This document shows, in pieces, positions 21,801-49,336 of a DNA stretch of 64,000 nt. Origin of the DNA: Corythoichthys intestinalis (Eukaryota; Chordata; Actinopteri; Syngnathiformes; Syngnathidae); the NCBI RefSeq assembly GCF_030265065.1, contig NC_080397.1, positions 64,984,501-65,048,500 on the forward strand, in the 5' to 3' direction. How positions within the stretch are numbered: position 1 is the stretch's first letter; each line of letters starts with the position of its first letter. The notes below the pieces were generated by a model. That model was not told the origin of the DNA and did no database searches. It was given only the letters and a program-made list of their open reading frames with translations. Made by a program: the position numbers and the translations under genes.

Positions 21801-24800
21801 CTCTTATAGAGCCTACCCACGTACCACGTGCTCGCTGTATGGTTCCGCCCACTTGTCCGTCAAAACATAGTGTTAACCTGTTACGGCTACGTACATTTCT
21901 CCTATTTACGGCGTGTTTTTCTGCTCCTTAACATTAATAATCAAAATGGTGAAGGCGTGTGTGGCTGTTGGTTGCACTAACAGAGAAGATGGAAGGAGAG
22001 ACTTGAAGTTTTACCGTATTCCGAGGGATCCAAAGAGGAGAGCGAAATGGACGGCTGCAATTCGACGTGAAAACTGGACACCAAAAAATCACCACAGACT
22101 ATGTAGTAGTCATTTTATATCCGGTAAGATGCATTTAATATATATTTAGAGGGTTTTGGCCTGACAACCACAATTAAGATCATTGCTAGGCTAATCGCCG
22201 ACAACATACGACGTAGTACGACATAGTTTCAAATTCAAGATGTTTGTGACTTCCCTTTCTTCCACCATCGTTATTTTTTGAATAATATTTAGCTGGTACC
22301 AAGTGAAAGAAACTGGCCTCGTCTACGGGGCTGACAAATAACCACAATTAAGATCATTGCTAGGCTAATCGCCGACAACATACACGTATGTATGTAGTGA
22401 GAGTGCTATCGCTAAACCATATAAACATTAAAAGCCCTAGCTCCATTGACAAATGACATGAAATACATTAGACTTGACAGTGGATGTTAGCAAGAACAAA
22501 AGATTTTGAATTGAAAATTTCGTAACTCACCTTCCGAGCACAAGATTCCTGCCAAATTTTCGTGTACGAGGACCTGTTTCACCCAACCAGCAACGTAGCA
22601 TTTATAAGCCTCCAAGCTCTTAAAGTTTTTCAAACTTTCGTGAGAATAGGCTGATTTTGTGTGGACAAGATAGTTGTAAATATCTGCGTAGCAGATGTCA
22701 GGCAGACAGGGCGAAGACAGTGGGTCGAAAAACATCGATTTGGGCATCAAATATGGATCTGGCGACTGTATAGAACGAAGCTTTTCCTCATAACGCCTTT
22801 TATGCAACAGATCCAGTGAGTGCGGCATCAGAAAGCACCGGGTCTTCCATGAAATGCATTTTAAATTCCGCCATCAATTGAAAACAATGCTAATACAGAG
22901 TCAAAATGACGGACAAGTGGGCGGAACCACACAGCGAGCACGTGGTACGTGGGTAGGCTCTATAGAATAGCCTTCATTTCTAAGTGCAGATTGTCAAGTT
23001 TCACGTTTTCTGGCCATTTTGAGAGTTGAATCAAACCCACAAAGGTGATGCTCCAGATACCCAACTAGCTCAAAGGGAGATCAGTTTTATAGCTTCTCTA
23101 AGCACCTAAACTGTTTTGAACTGTGCACACATAATTGCACAAGGTTTTCTAATCATCTGTTATCCTTCTAAGGCAACTAAGCAAGCACAATGGACCATTA
23201 GAACACTGGAGTGACGTTTGCTGTAAATGGGCCTCTTTACAAAACGATGTAGATATTGCATTAAAACCGGACGTTTCCAGCTAGAATAGTCATTTACCAC
23301 ATTAATAATGTATAGAGTGTTTCTGATAAGTATTTATTGTCGTCATCATCATCGGTATCATTGACAGTTACAAGATGTGATATGATTGACCCGAAGAAAA
23401 AAAACGAAGAAAAAAGACAAGGGCTGACGGGAGAAGCAAATGCTTATCAAGTCCAGTCCCCCTTTTCTGATTAGTTGAATGTTATTTTCATTGAAAAAAA
23501 CCGTGCTTTTCTTTTAAAAAGGAGGATATTTCTAAGGGACCCCAAACTTTTGTTTGATGCATTTTTTTCCTGATAAAGTTTATTATTAGCGCAAGCTAAA
23601 CCTCATACGTGCAAAACCAGCCGCGGGACACTCGAGGCTCCCTTTTACTCGACAATACCGATAGGCCGGCCGGTGGGCCCGGAACGGCTGGCGTTGCGAC
23701 GGATGGCCGTTTGACACTTCGAGCGCTGGTCCTTTTTTGAAACATAGCAATGAACAAAGGCAGGTGGCTAAATCCAAAGTTCTGCGTGAATATTTCAACC
23801 CGGCACAATCCACAATGAATGTCGAATCGACACATCGGCTCGATATTTTTACCGCAACCAGATATGTGCTTCGGGCAGAAAATGTGTTCGTCTCTCCAGC
23901 AAAAAGAAAAAAAAGCTGGATCATTCCATTTGTCATTTTCAGGTTCTAACTGCTAAAGATTCAAAGCTTAGTTTTCCCCTGTTTATTCATCATTTCAAGA
24001 TTTGATCAATGTTACAATTGTTTTATGCATTCATATTTGACGTATCACACAAGAGTCACTATTATTTATTTCCACAAGCTCTGTCATTTACATTTTTAAA
24101 AACAAGAGGACCGCAGATATTTTTTTGTCCTTGCCGTTTTTATACCAAAGCGAGTGCTTCAAAAAATGGACCTTTTGCTATACCGTTCATTACAAGTTTA
24201 TAAAGATGTCAAAATATAGGCACGTTTTCTTGTTCCATGACATTTTATCGTGTTGGGAGGGAGTTGTCTTTTTCATACTGTACGACAGATCAACAAAAAT
24301 GCTTTTTGAAATTGTTTTTTATGTCTAGTAACTTCATTTTTCATCAATGAATGACTTTTTCTGAGAACGAAGTCTTTACATTTCGGAAGTAACATCTAGT
24401 TTATGACTCTGGCTTTGACATTTGAGCTGGACATGTCATTATTAAATGTAAAATATTTATTGCACAGTAACAGGTACCCTTCAATACAGTATGTGCATGC
24501 AGGGTATTGATTTCATTGGATAAACTTCATGTCATGTGTTTTTATTTCATTTTCAATTTTTCTTTCCGCTTTTCAAACCACGAAGACTTATTCTATTTTT
24601 AATGATGGCGTTTCTTTCATGCTCACCATACGTTTGCTGGCTGTTCAAAAGGTGTACGAGGAAACAGGAGTGCCAGACAGACACAAATCCATCAAAAGTG
24701 AAAGAAATTCATGTTTAAATGATGAAACGAAAAGAAACGAATGTTGGAGGGGGAAAAAAGAGAACTTTTTGGAAAAACTGAAATCCATTTCAAAACGAAT

Positions 24801-25008
24801 AAATATACAATTGATTGACATATATAATGATTGATTGAATCCAGTTTGGTTTGATTGATTGGCGCCGCGCTACCAACGGAGTTACCAGTTCGGGTAGGTA
24901 GAGGAGATCCGGTAGGGTCGTGCAGACGGCGGCGCCTGCGGGCAGCTCGGCCACGATCACCGTGGCGCCGGTCGCCTCGTGCAGGGGCTCGGCCGTATTA
25001 GATGCCAT
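18818..25008 (-). CDS. mal: MAL, raft-associated MARVEL-domain proteolipid
   Basis: This is a four-helix membrane proteolipid of glycolipid rafts, involved in apical transport and in myelin and T-cell membranes. Coding exons on the minus strand are 25008-24886, 19556-19389, 19319-19194 and 18892-18818; phases are zero at each junction, giving 163 residues (human 153). Exon 1 carries VCTTLPDLLYLPEL, matching the MAL start FTTLPDLLF. Exon 2 has VWILVACTLV and GWVMFVSVFCFVVTS, nearly identical to human MAL. Exon 3 has YHLVAAVFYLSASVSLAG, and exon 4 ends VHAILSAVRWKTF. Each exon supplies about one helix of the MARVEL domain. The 5.3-kb first intron is filled with transposons. The N-terminal ATG at 25008 is preceded by an in-frame open stretch reaching another ATG at 25260. 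Confidence 0.94.
19674..19730. mobile_element. 57-bp perfect palindrome flanked by TA, type 1
   Basis: Two 27-bp Tc1-type terminal repeats (CAGTACTGTGCAAAAGTTTT and onward) stand head to head with a 3-bp centre, TA on both sides. It looks like a minimal Tc1 end-to-end remnant. Confidence 0.85.
19840..19896. mobile_element. 57-bp palindrome flanked by TA, type 1, second copy
   Basis: Same ends and same 57-bp length as 19674-19730, with TA flanks and small differences in the centre. Confidence 0.85.
19908..19953. mobile_element. Partial palindrome, type 2
   Basis: It carries one arm and part of the other of the type-2 unit (CTGGACTGTCTCAGGAAATT) with a TA on the left. The right end is lost. 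Confidence 0.7.
20061..20117. mobile_element. 57-bp palindrome flanked by TA, type 2
   Basis: The arms are CAGGACTGTCTCAGAAAATT and its complement, a known style of fish Tc1 terminus. The length is again exactly 57 bp with TA on both sides. Confidence 0.85.
20990..21804 (-). pseudogene. Tc1 transposase, interrupted and decayed
   Basis: The N-terminal region reads REIANKWKISCNTV, RSGRRRCTTEQEDKYI, NSTRKTPVSMSTVKR and KKPYLRQANKRKRLIWAKE on the minus strand. The C-terminal region near 21100-21190 has WPTQSTDLKAIELLWEQLD, where the usual PDLNPIE is altered. Much of the central catalytic core is missing, so it is dead. Confidence 0.85.
21946..22123 (+). CDS. THAP zinc-finger exon of transposon family T
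   Basis: The first exon encodes MVKACVAVGCTNR, RDLKFYRIPRDPKRRAKW, then a CSSHF motif, the C2CH zinc-ligand spacing of a THAP DNA-binding domain (Cys-x4-Cys, later Cys-x2-His). It ends at a GTAAGA donor. No stop or shift is seen in this exon. It probably supplied end recognition for the element. No downstream transposase core is visible, so the gene is incomplete. Confidence 0.75.
22531..22874 (-). pseudogene. Second-gene exon of transposon family T, copy 1
   Basis: This minus-strand exon starts at 22874 (MAEFKMHFMEDPVL) and ends at a GTGAGT donor. A 2-bp loss relative to copy 2 shifts the frame after about 18 residues. The rest reads SPDPYLMPKSMFFD, DIYNYLVHTKSAYSHESLK, NFKSLEAYKCYVAGWVKQVL. 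The YKSLEAY..GWV motif recurs in many fish transposon-encoded proteins with uncertain function. Confidence 0.7.
23554..24885 (-). other. mal intron 1, proximal part
   Basis: AT-rich sequence without a recognisable gene or bounded repeat. Confidence 0.55.
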
Positions 25009-25098
25009 CGTGACCGAAGGACGGACGAAGCAAAAAGAAAAAAAAAACACACACACACACAGTAGAGGACTGAAGAGCGGGCGCCGCAGATGAGTCTC

Positions 25099-25143
25099 AC
25101 CCACGGCTGCGGCTGCGGCTGCGGCTGCGGCTGCGGCTGCGGT
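25099..25143 (-). repeat. Hexanucleotide repeat (GCAGCC)n upstream of mal
   Basis: About seven GGCTGC units on the plus strand, just upstream of the mal start. On the minus strand they would encode an alanine run in frame with mal. Confidence 0.9.
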
Positions 25144-25288
25144 TGCAATTGCGCCGTCGCCATGACGCTGCCCGCTGCCGGTTTTGCTTTCATTTGATTG
25201 TGTTGCCGGGGAGACGCCGCAAACAGCGAGTAAAGCGCCAAAGAAGGGCTCATCTGCCATGACTGCTGCTGAACAGAGAAGCGCTCCA

Positions 25289-25741
25289 AATCAGAACATT
25301 GATAAATAACTATACCACTTTTTTTTTTTTTTGCTCCAATATCTACTTTTTAAGGAGACAACCTTCCGTGATCTACCTTAACAAGGGCCTGTCGCATAAC
25401 CAAACAATGTTGCTCAAACAAAAAAACAAAACTTTTTTGAAGCCACAATCTAACATGGACTGGAGTAATCGCAATCGATGTCATGAGCCATGTACCGTCC
25501 ATTGTTTGTGTTCTGATGAGAATATAGCAAAAGCGCAACAAGTTGGTTGTATATTCTTTATAGTTGCTTTTACTTTTGTGCTTTTTTTTTTTTTTTTTAC
25601 TCCAAGAAAGGGAAACGACGTCCAACATCTAAAAGCCACTCCGAAGTGCAGGTCGGCTCATCAGCGCAGCGTATAGTTCGGTGACGTCAACAACGAGGTT
25701 AGAACTTATTCCTAACCAGTCGTTCCACCTGACCGATTTAA
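25289..25741. other. mal upstream flank
   Basis: No gene recognised. Contains a run of 13 T near 25321 and one of 18 T near 25580. Confidence 0.5.
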
Positions 25742-25986
25742 AGTAGTAATGTGAAGTAAGGTTGGCCAACCATGTTTTTGAATAATATCAATGGCTAAAC
25801 AGTTAGAAGCATATTTTCGTTATTTTTTTTTTTAACGCAACCCTTCCAGATTCTTTGTTTAACCCATAGCAACGCCCTTGACAACGAAAATGCTTTTCTT
25901 CGACAATCTTCGGAAATAACGTCACACAGAGAACTGCGAGGGAAGTCCGCCATACACACAGTATTGTTGCATTGCGTCTCGGTAAG

Positions 25987-26198
25987 ATGCCACGGCGGTG
26001 TGTGGCAATGTATTGTTCTCAATTTAAAGAAAAGTTGTATGAGTGGCCAAAGGATAGCAGGGATCGTAAATGGACATCTTTCGTTCGCACGAAGCGAATG
26101 AATTTCACGCCATCATTGAGAAGTGTTCTCTGCTGCAAACTCTTCGAAGATGCCCGCTTCCTTAACCGGTCTGCTTATGATCAAGGATTTGCCAAAAA
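25987..26198 (+). pseudogene. THAP zinc-finger exon with a lost zinc ligand
   Basis: The exon reads MPRRCVAMYCSQFKEKLYEW, RKWTSFVRTKRMNFTPS, VLCCKLFED and ends at a GTAAGT donor. THAP domains need Cys-x2-His where this has CCKLF, so the final His is Leu. The reading frame is otherwise open. Confidence 0.75.
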
Positions 26199-27354
26199 GT
26201 AAGTGTGATTTTTGGATAGATGACTGATGACTTTGTCAAAGCAGAGCTGCCAACTGTTGTGGAATGAACAGTATAAGCTAGCGACGTTAGCCGAAAGTTA
26301 ACTTGTGGCAATCCCCGATCATAGTTGTTGTTGCGTTCGCTAGGTTAAGCGTGATTAAATTGTGCGTCATCTACGACCTTGTCCGAAAGGGTTAATCCAC
26401 TGTCAATCGGGAAAGGGCTGTGAATGTGCATATAAGCGGGTCGGCGTCGTGGTAATTCACGGTCACGTCGCAGTAACAGACACATACCGCCGGTGAGTTT
26501 GTGCACATTTATTTGTATTTGTATGATGTATTTCCACCTTCATGCTTCAAGCATTGCATTGCATTTGTACGGTTCGGCGTTTCTTTCACGGTGATCGCTT
26601 GATAGCCTTCTAGTTTGTTTTACTGTACGAGAGCCGCTGACAGGTGACCCCAACAAGCGTGTCAGGAAGCGAATCAGCGAGCACGCAGGTAACGCAGTGA
26701 ATCATGGGAAATGTAGTCTCGGGACAACACTGAAGTGGTGCTTTGTAATCTGTTCGCTTGTGTGAAAAAACTACATTTCCTCACGCCATTAGACACCACT
26801 TCCTCCCGAGAGCCCCGAGCTGTGTTGTACTGTTAGCTCCATGTGTTAATAAAGAAACAAAGTTGTCAGCACGTCGTGTGTTTGATACATATGTAAACAA
26901 AAAGCTCATAACAAGACACTATGCACAATCCGTTTAAGAGATGCTGGAGTAGTAGGAGGCGAGGAGGAGATCAGCGAGAAGCAAAACTTTGCGGTCAAAT
27001 GTGGCGGCTGTCCGCTATTATTTTGTTTTCTTATTGTTGCCACAATAAAGTGGAGAAAGCCATCAACGACTCATCTCCTTCTTTCCCCCCAACGTTTTTA
27101 TATTATTATTTTATATGCACGAGAGCTGCCGGATCTGCCAAAATGAACATGAAGTCTGATTTTTTTTTTTTTTTTTTACACAATGTCATCAGATAGACAA
27201 AAACATAAAATTATGTGCAAATGCCTGTATCTTCAAATCATGAAAATGATAACAGCCTATATCTTACCAATCTTGTCATCTCGATGGGTCTTGTCTCCAT
27301 TCCATGTCAGGTAGTCTAGGCCCATTGTTTGCATCCTGATTAGCGTCTGGCTAA

Positions 27355-27512
27355 TACATGTAAGGTCCAACATAAAATTCCAAGCTCCTCTTCTTCCTCC
27401 AACTCTTCAAAAACTTGGATCTCCTCCCTTGCGCTCGATCTATCGCTTATATCGCTGTTTGAGTCATTGTTTGAAGGGCTTCGTATGGCGGCCGTATGGA
27501 GCGCAGCCATCG
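27355..27512 (-). CDS. N-terminal exon of the element's second gene
   Basis: Starting at 27512 on the minus strand it reads MAALHTAAIRSPSNNDSNSD then an acidic stretch (REEIQVFEELEEEELG). The Ser/Asp-rich start resembles the second gene in the other TTAA elements (see 41549). Only a short piece is open and no domain is identified. Confidence 0.4.
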
Positions 27513-27989
27513 CCGTTCTCGGTGTGACGTATCACTTTCGGGTTCGTCCCCTTTCAGGCTCAAACTTCGGAAACGCGATTATTTTGTCAAATATACAACA
27601 TATAAATGATTTTTTCATGCTTTATTTGTTAGACAATGTTTAAATACTTTAATTGTGACTCTATTTGGCATGTTATGAAATCACTTCACATTACTGCTTT
27701 AAGTGGTTTGCTGTTTTGGGTTAGACCGTGTGCAATTTAAAGCATGCACGATGGAGCATCTTGTTTTTCAATCATGGAGACATTTTGCAAATTGGAACAA
27801 TGGATGGAGCCTAAAATGGAAGTTTTTTGACCTCATCACTAACAAGATTTCTCTCCATTTCAACATAAGATTTGATACATTTCACACCAGAGAAATTGAC
27901 TACTGCACCGTGCAATAGTCAATCTATACGAGATGTGCAATTTGCACTGCAAATACTAATACTGTACTGTATTTTTCGGTGGTCCTTTG

Positions 27990-28196
27990 AGCGTGTACTT
28001 GCCTACGTCCGGTCCTCGAGAGCCCGTATTCAGTTTGTTTTCCATGTCGCCCTCCTTTAACACATCACCTGAATCAAATCATCAGGATCGTCACCAGAAC
28101 TGGCATGCTGGTCACTTGATTCAGGTGCGTTCAAGGAGGGCGACATGGAAAACAAACTGGATAGGGGCTCTCGAGGAGCGGACTCGGGCAACTCTG
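27990..28196. mobile_element. Foldback MITE (family 1), second copy
   Basis: Arms GTCCGGTCCTCGAGAGCCC and CTCTCGAGGAGCGGAC face each other, with TTTTCCATGTCGCCCTCC inside, as in the dok2 intron copy. Confidence 0.75.
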
Positions 28197-28309
28197 GTCT
28201 CCGTGATGGTGCCGCGGTTGGTTATAGAGTGAATGAATCATCATAAACCGTCGGCATTATGTACAGGCAAAGTTGAGCGAAAGTTTCCGCGCCTAACGGG
28301 GCTTCATCT

Positions 28310-28480
28310 GAACCAGGCTGGTTGCCGAGCACGCGACGCAACCTTCATCGGCCGGCGCTCTTTGTACTTGTTTCTCTTCCCCTTCCCCTTCTGAAAGAAG
28401 ATTTTTCCGCAAACCGAGCGGGGAAAATGTTTCTCGCCGGCGTGCGTTTTGGCGTGACTTGTGTCGGCGTTGATTCTACA
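28310..28480 (-). pseudogene. C2H2 zinc-finger relic, part 1
   Basis: The minus strand encodes THAGEKHFPRSVCGKIFF, a decayed TGEKPF linker followed by a CxxC half-finger in which the first cysteine is Ser. Adjacent finger remnants are in other frames. It appears to be the end of a poly-zinc-finger gene that died. Confidence 0.65.
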
Positions 28481-28884
28481 CCTCGGAACAGCAACGCGGC
28501 ACATTCGTTTTCTGTTCTGGAAGCTTTCATAAAAAGGGAGTCGATACACAAAAACCGAGAGTCTCAGTCAAACAACAAACACGAGTTTTAAGGAATGAGG
28601 CACTGCACACATTTCAGAATTTTATACCTCACGTTTTACAATCTAGTGGCCGTTGACTTGAATCATTCAGACCATTGGTCAACAAGGAAGAGTTCTGGGG
28701 GTTGTCTTGTGGCTTCCCCTGATGGAATGAACAAAGACTTGAGTAGACTGAGGGGGGTTCATGTTACACCTTTGTGGTCTTCAAAGGACTAAGATAACTG
28801 AGCTTACCCTTATGACACCAAATGGTATATGTTTAAAGTAACCAAAATGTCAATGCATGATGGCTTTTACTGAGAATAAAAAGG

Positions 28885-29258
28885 CTACATAATGCATACA
28901 AGTGGTCTCCTTTTTGAGACGAATGGAGCAGGCAAAAGGTCTCTCGCCGGTCTGCTTCCTGCCGTGCCGTGCCATCTTTGGCCACAAACGGAGCAGGAGA
29001 AAAGGTTCTCGCCGGCCGGGGTGCCTTCTTCTCTGCCGTGACTTTTGAAGTTTGCCTCGTGCGAGAATCTGTCCGTAAGCGGAGCAGACAAAGGGTTTCT
29101 CTTCCTTGTACGCGCGCGCGTGCGATCGCTGGCAGCAAACGGAGCAGGCAAAGCGTTTTTCCTCTCACTTGTTGTTTCTTCCTCTCACGGGTTGTTTCCA
29201 GTTGCACTTGTAAGTAAAGCTTTTCCCACAGTGAGAACAGGCTGCGCTTATGAGCCAA
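28885..29258 (-). pseudogene. C2H2 zinc-finger relic, part 2
   Basis: Several degraded finger units are spread over two frames on the minus strand (HKRSLFSLWEK, APFAASDRTRARTRKRNP, AGENLFSCSVCGQRW, LLPAPFVSKR). Spacing is close to the 28-residue finger period but cysteines and histidines are missing and frames shift. It probably belongs with part 1. Confidence 0.65.
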
Positions 29259-30900
29259 AGCTAAGATAGGCTCCGATCTTCACGAAGATTGAATAAAAGT
29301 CCCGTGGCGTCCATTGTGGAGGCTTGAGGATGTCAACTCCGCCTAGTTTGTGGATGAGGGAGGGGGAAACCGTACTGGATACAATACCGCTTTCAGAATA
29401 AAGTAGAGGCGTACGTCATAAAGTCATACTATCGCCAACTATTTGACTTTGTTCAAGCGACCATCTACTGTATAATATCCCCCGTTTGATTTGGATTCAA
29501 ATGCTAACCTAGCGATCTTTTAATTTGAAACGAATAAAACGAGGCGTTCGTCGTCGTCGTCCTTGATCAGACGGTAGCCAGGCAACGTCAATAACAACTT
29601 CCAAACGTTTTCAATCTTTTAACGAGCCTGGCGTTGTTGAGCTACCCGATCTCCCGGAGGATATACAGTTGTCAACTGTTCATCCAACCTTGACGATGAC
29701 ACCTCTGATCGTCTGAGTAGCAAGCAGGTGATTTTCAAGGCGCTCGACCAGACCGCTTCGGATGCCTCACAGATAAATAGAGTACAGTAATCTTATGTAG
29801 TTTGGAAATTGGGGGGTCTTAATTAGCCTATCGTTTTTTTCCATTTGCGTGTCTGTGAATATTCTCTCCCATTCATCCACGTGCATTGAAAGATTGAAGG
29901 CGTTAAAAGAACGAAAAGAAAATTTGTTGCCTGTTCGAAATCACGAATATCACTCGTATTTGACGATGATTTGACTTTTTGCAAAAAGCATGGTTTGACA
30001 ATGACCAAAACGAGACATGGGTTTCGACTTTTGGGAGAAAACACGAGCTACTTATTATGTCGCTTTCTAATGATATGTTACATTTATTTGAACAATCTTC
30101 ACCAGTGGTTGTCAATTTTTTTTTAAAGGCAACTCCGAGTAAAATGACATGTTGCTTATGTTTGTTTGTTTTTTATGCGAGTAATTCACCCATATAATAT
30201 ACAACCTCTGAAAGTAATTTCCAGCTTCATTTAATATAAAAAAAAAACAACTCATTTTGACATAAGTCGTCATTGTTTCCGTTACACATCCTTTCAGGCC
30301 ACGAGGACAATTATTGACTGGTCATGTTACAACTGCAGAGTATTCTTTGGGCCAGTTTTGACTCATTCCAAAAATCAATCTTTACTAGGAAGAAATGAGA
30401 CGCGAGTGCCGCTCTCTTCTTCTGAGCGAAGTGCTTTCTGTAAATTTTTGGTACACGCTTTGGAGTATTCTTAAACTGATAGCCCGGCCAGCTTCAATGT
30501 GTCAAGTTAGTGGAAGCTACGCTAAGTGGTTGTGTTACTACTTGAAATTCTAAATCGACATTGAAGAGTGAATTTCTTGACTATTAGGTGGAGTTTCCCC
30601 AAATGTAGTATCTATCAAAAAAAAGTTGACTTGGACTTTCTCCCAAATCCAGTTGGTTTTGAGCCAAAAAGCTCAAAGTGGACTTCTGTCAGACTGCTGG
30701 ACCGGCGCTAAACTACGGGCCTTTCGGGGCATCTGCGTCGGCATCGGTAAACGTTCGCCATCGAGCGTGGCCGACTCAATATTGCTGTCTACATTTGCAG
30801 TTCATTTTTTACTTGTGTCTCGGTCAGTCTTCCACCACCCCCCTACTTTGTATTGAGCGAAACTCTAGTCGACAGCCAACCTAATCACATTGTGACAACA
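29259..30900. other. Upstream flank of cfap251
   Basis: No gene recognised. The stretch 29600-29730 is open in one frame without a start codon. A possible RFX site is listed separately. Confidence 0.5.
29574..29586. promoter_or_regulatory. Candidate X-box (RFX site) upstream of cfap251
   Basis: GTAGCC A GGCAAC matches both half-sites of the RFX consensus (GTNRCC, 0-3 nt, RGYAAC) that drives cilia genes. It lies 1.4 kb before the cfap251 ATG, farther than most X-boxes, so its role depends on where transcription starts. Confidence 0.4.
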
Positions 30901-30922
30901 ACGGCGACTTATGCTGGGAGAG

Positions 30923-30986
30923 GTGAGTACGGCACTTTCTTCCTCTTTCAATGACTTGACAGTTTTGAGTGAATTCTGTTTGACAG
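30923..30986 (+). other. Predicted 64-bp intron in the cfap251 5' UTR
   Basis: A GAGAG|GTGAGT donor at 30923 and a TTGACAG acceptor at 30986 lie just before the ATG at 30992. Inferred from splice consensus only. Confidence 0.4.
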
Positions 30987-30991
30987 CGACA

Positions 30992-49336
<18,345 letters not shown>

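Larger units (their letters stand above)
21809..22960. mobile_element. THAP-bearing DNA transposon, family T, copy 1
   Basis: The terminal inverted repeats are about 50 bp (GAGCCTACCCACGTACCACG and its complement), flanked by TATA on both sides (21805-21808 and 22961-22964). It is inserted in a Tc1 transposase. It carries the first exon of a THAP protein on the plus strand at the left and the first exon of a second protein on the minus strand at the right. A 45-bp direct repeat (CTGACAA..GCCGACAACATA) at about 22161 and 22331 brackets 170 bp absent from copy 2. Confidence 0.85.
20935..23553 (-). mobile_element. Tc1 transposon relic split by a nested THAP element
   Basis: The right end keeps the Tc1 terminus GACCCCAAACTTTTG (23538-23553) and the left part has the transposase 3' end on the minus strand. 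The left terminal repeat is missing. The sequence is interrupted at 21805-22964 by an inserted THAP element; on either side the Tc1 sequence resumes in register (GCAATTTCTCT then GAATAGCC). Confidence 0.85.
25742..27698. mobile_element. THAP-bearing TTAA-target transposon (Kolobok-like)
   Basis: Its inverted ends are AGTAGTAATGTGAAGT and ACTTCACATTACTGCT, with TTAA duplicated on both sides (25738-25741 and 27699-27702). It is 1957 bp. A THAP exon reads rightward from the left and an acidic N-terminal exon of a second gene reads leftward from the right. TTAA targets and a THAP protein fit Kolobok, but no transposase core remains, so the assignment is inferred. Confidence 0.8.

Noticed and set aside
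26380-26890. Possible solo LTR (TATA-like box, AATAAA and TG..CA-like limits)
   Set aside because: It lies wholly inside the TTAA-flanked THAP element and has no repeat ends or short target duplication of its own.
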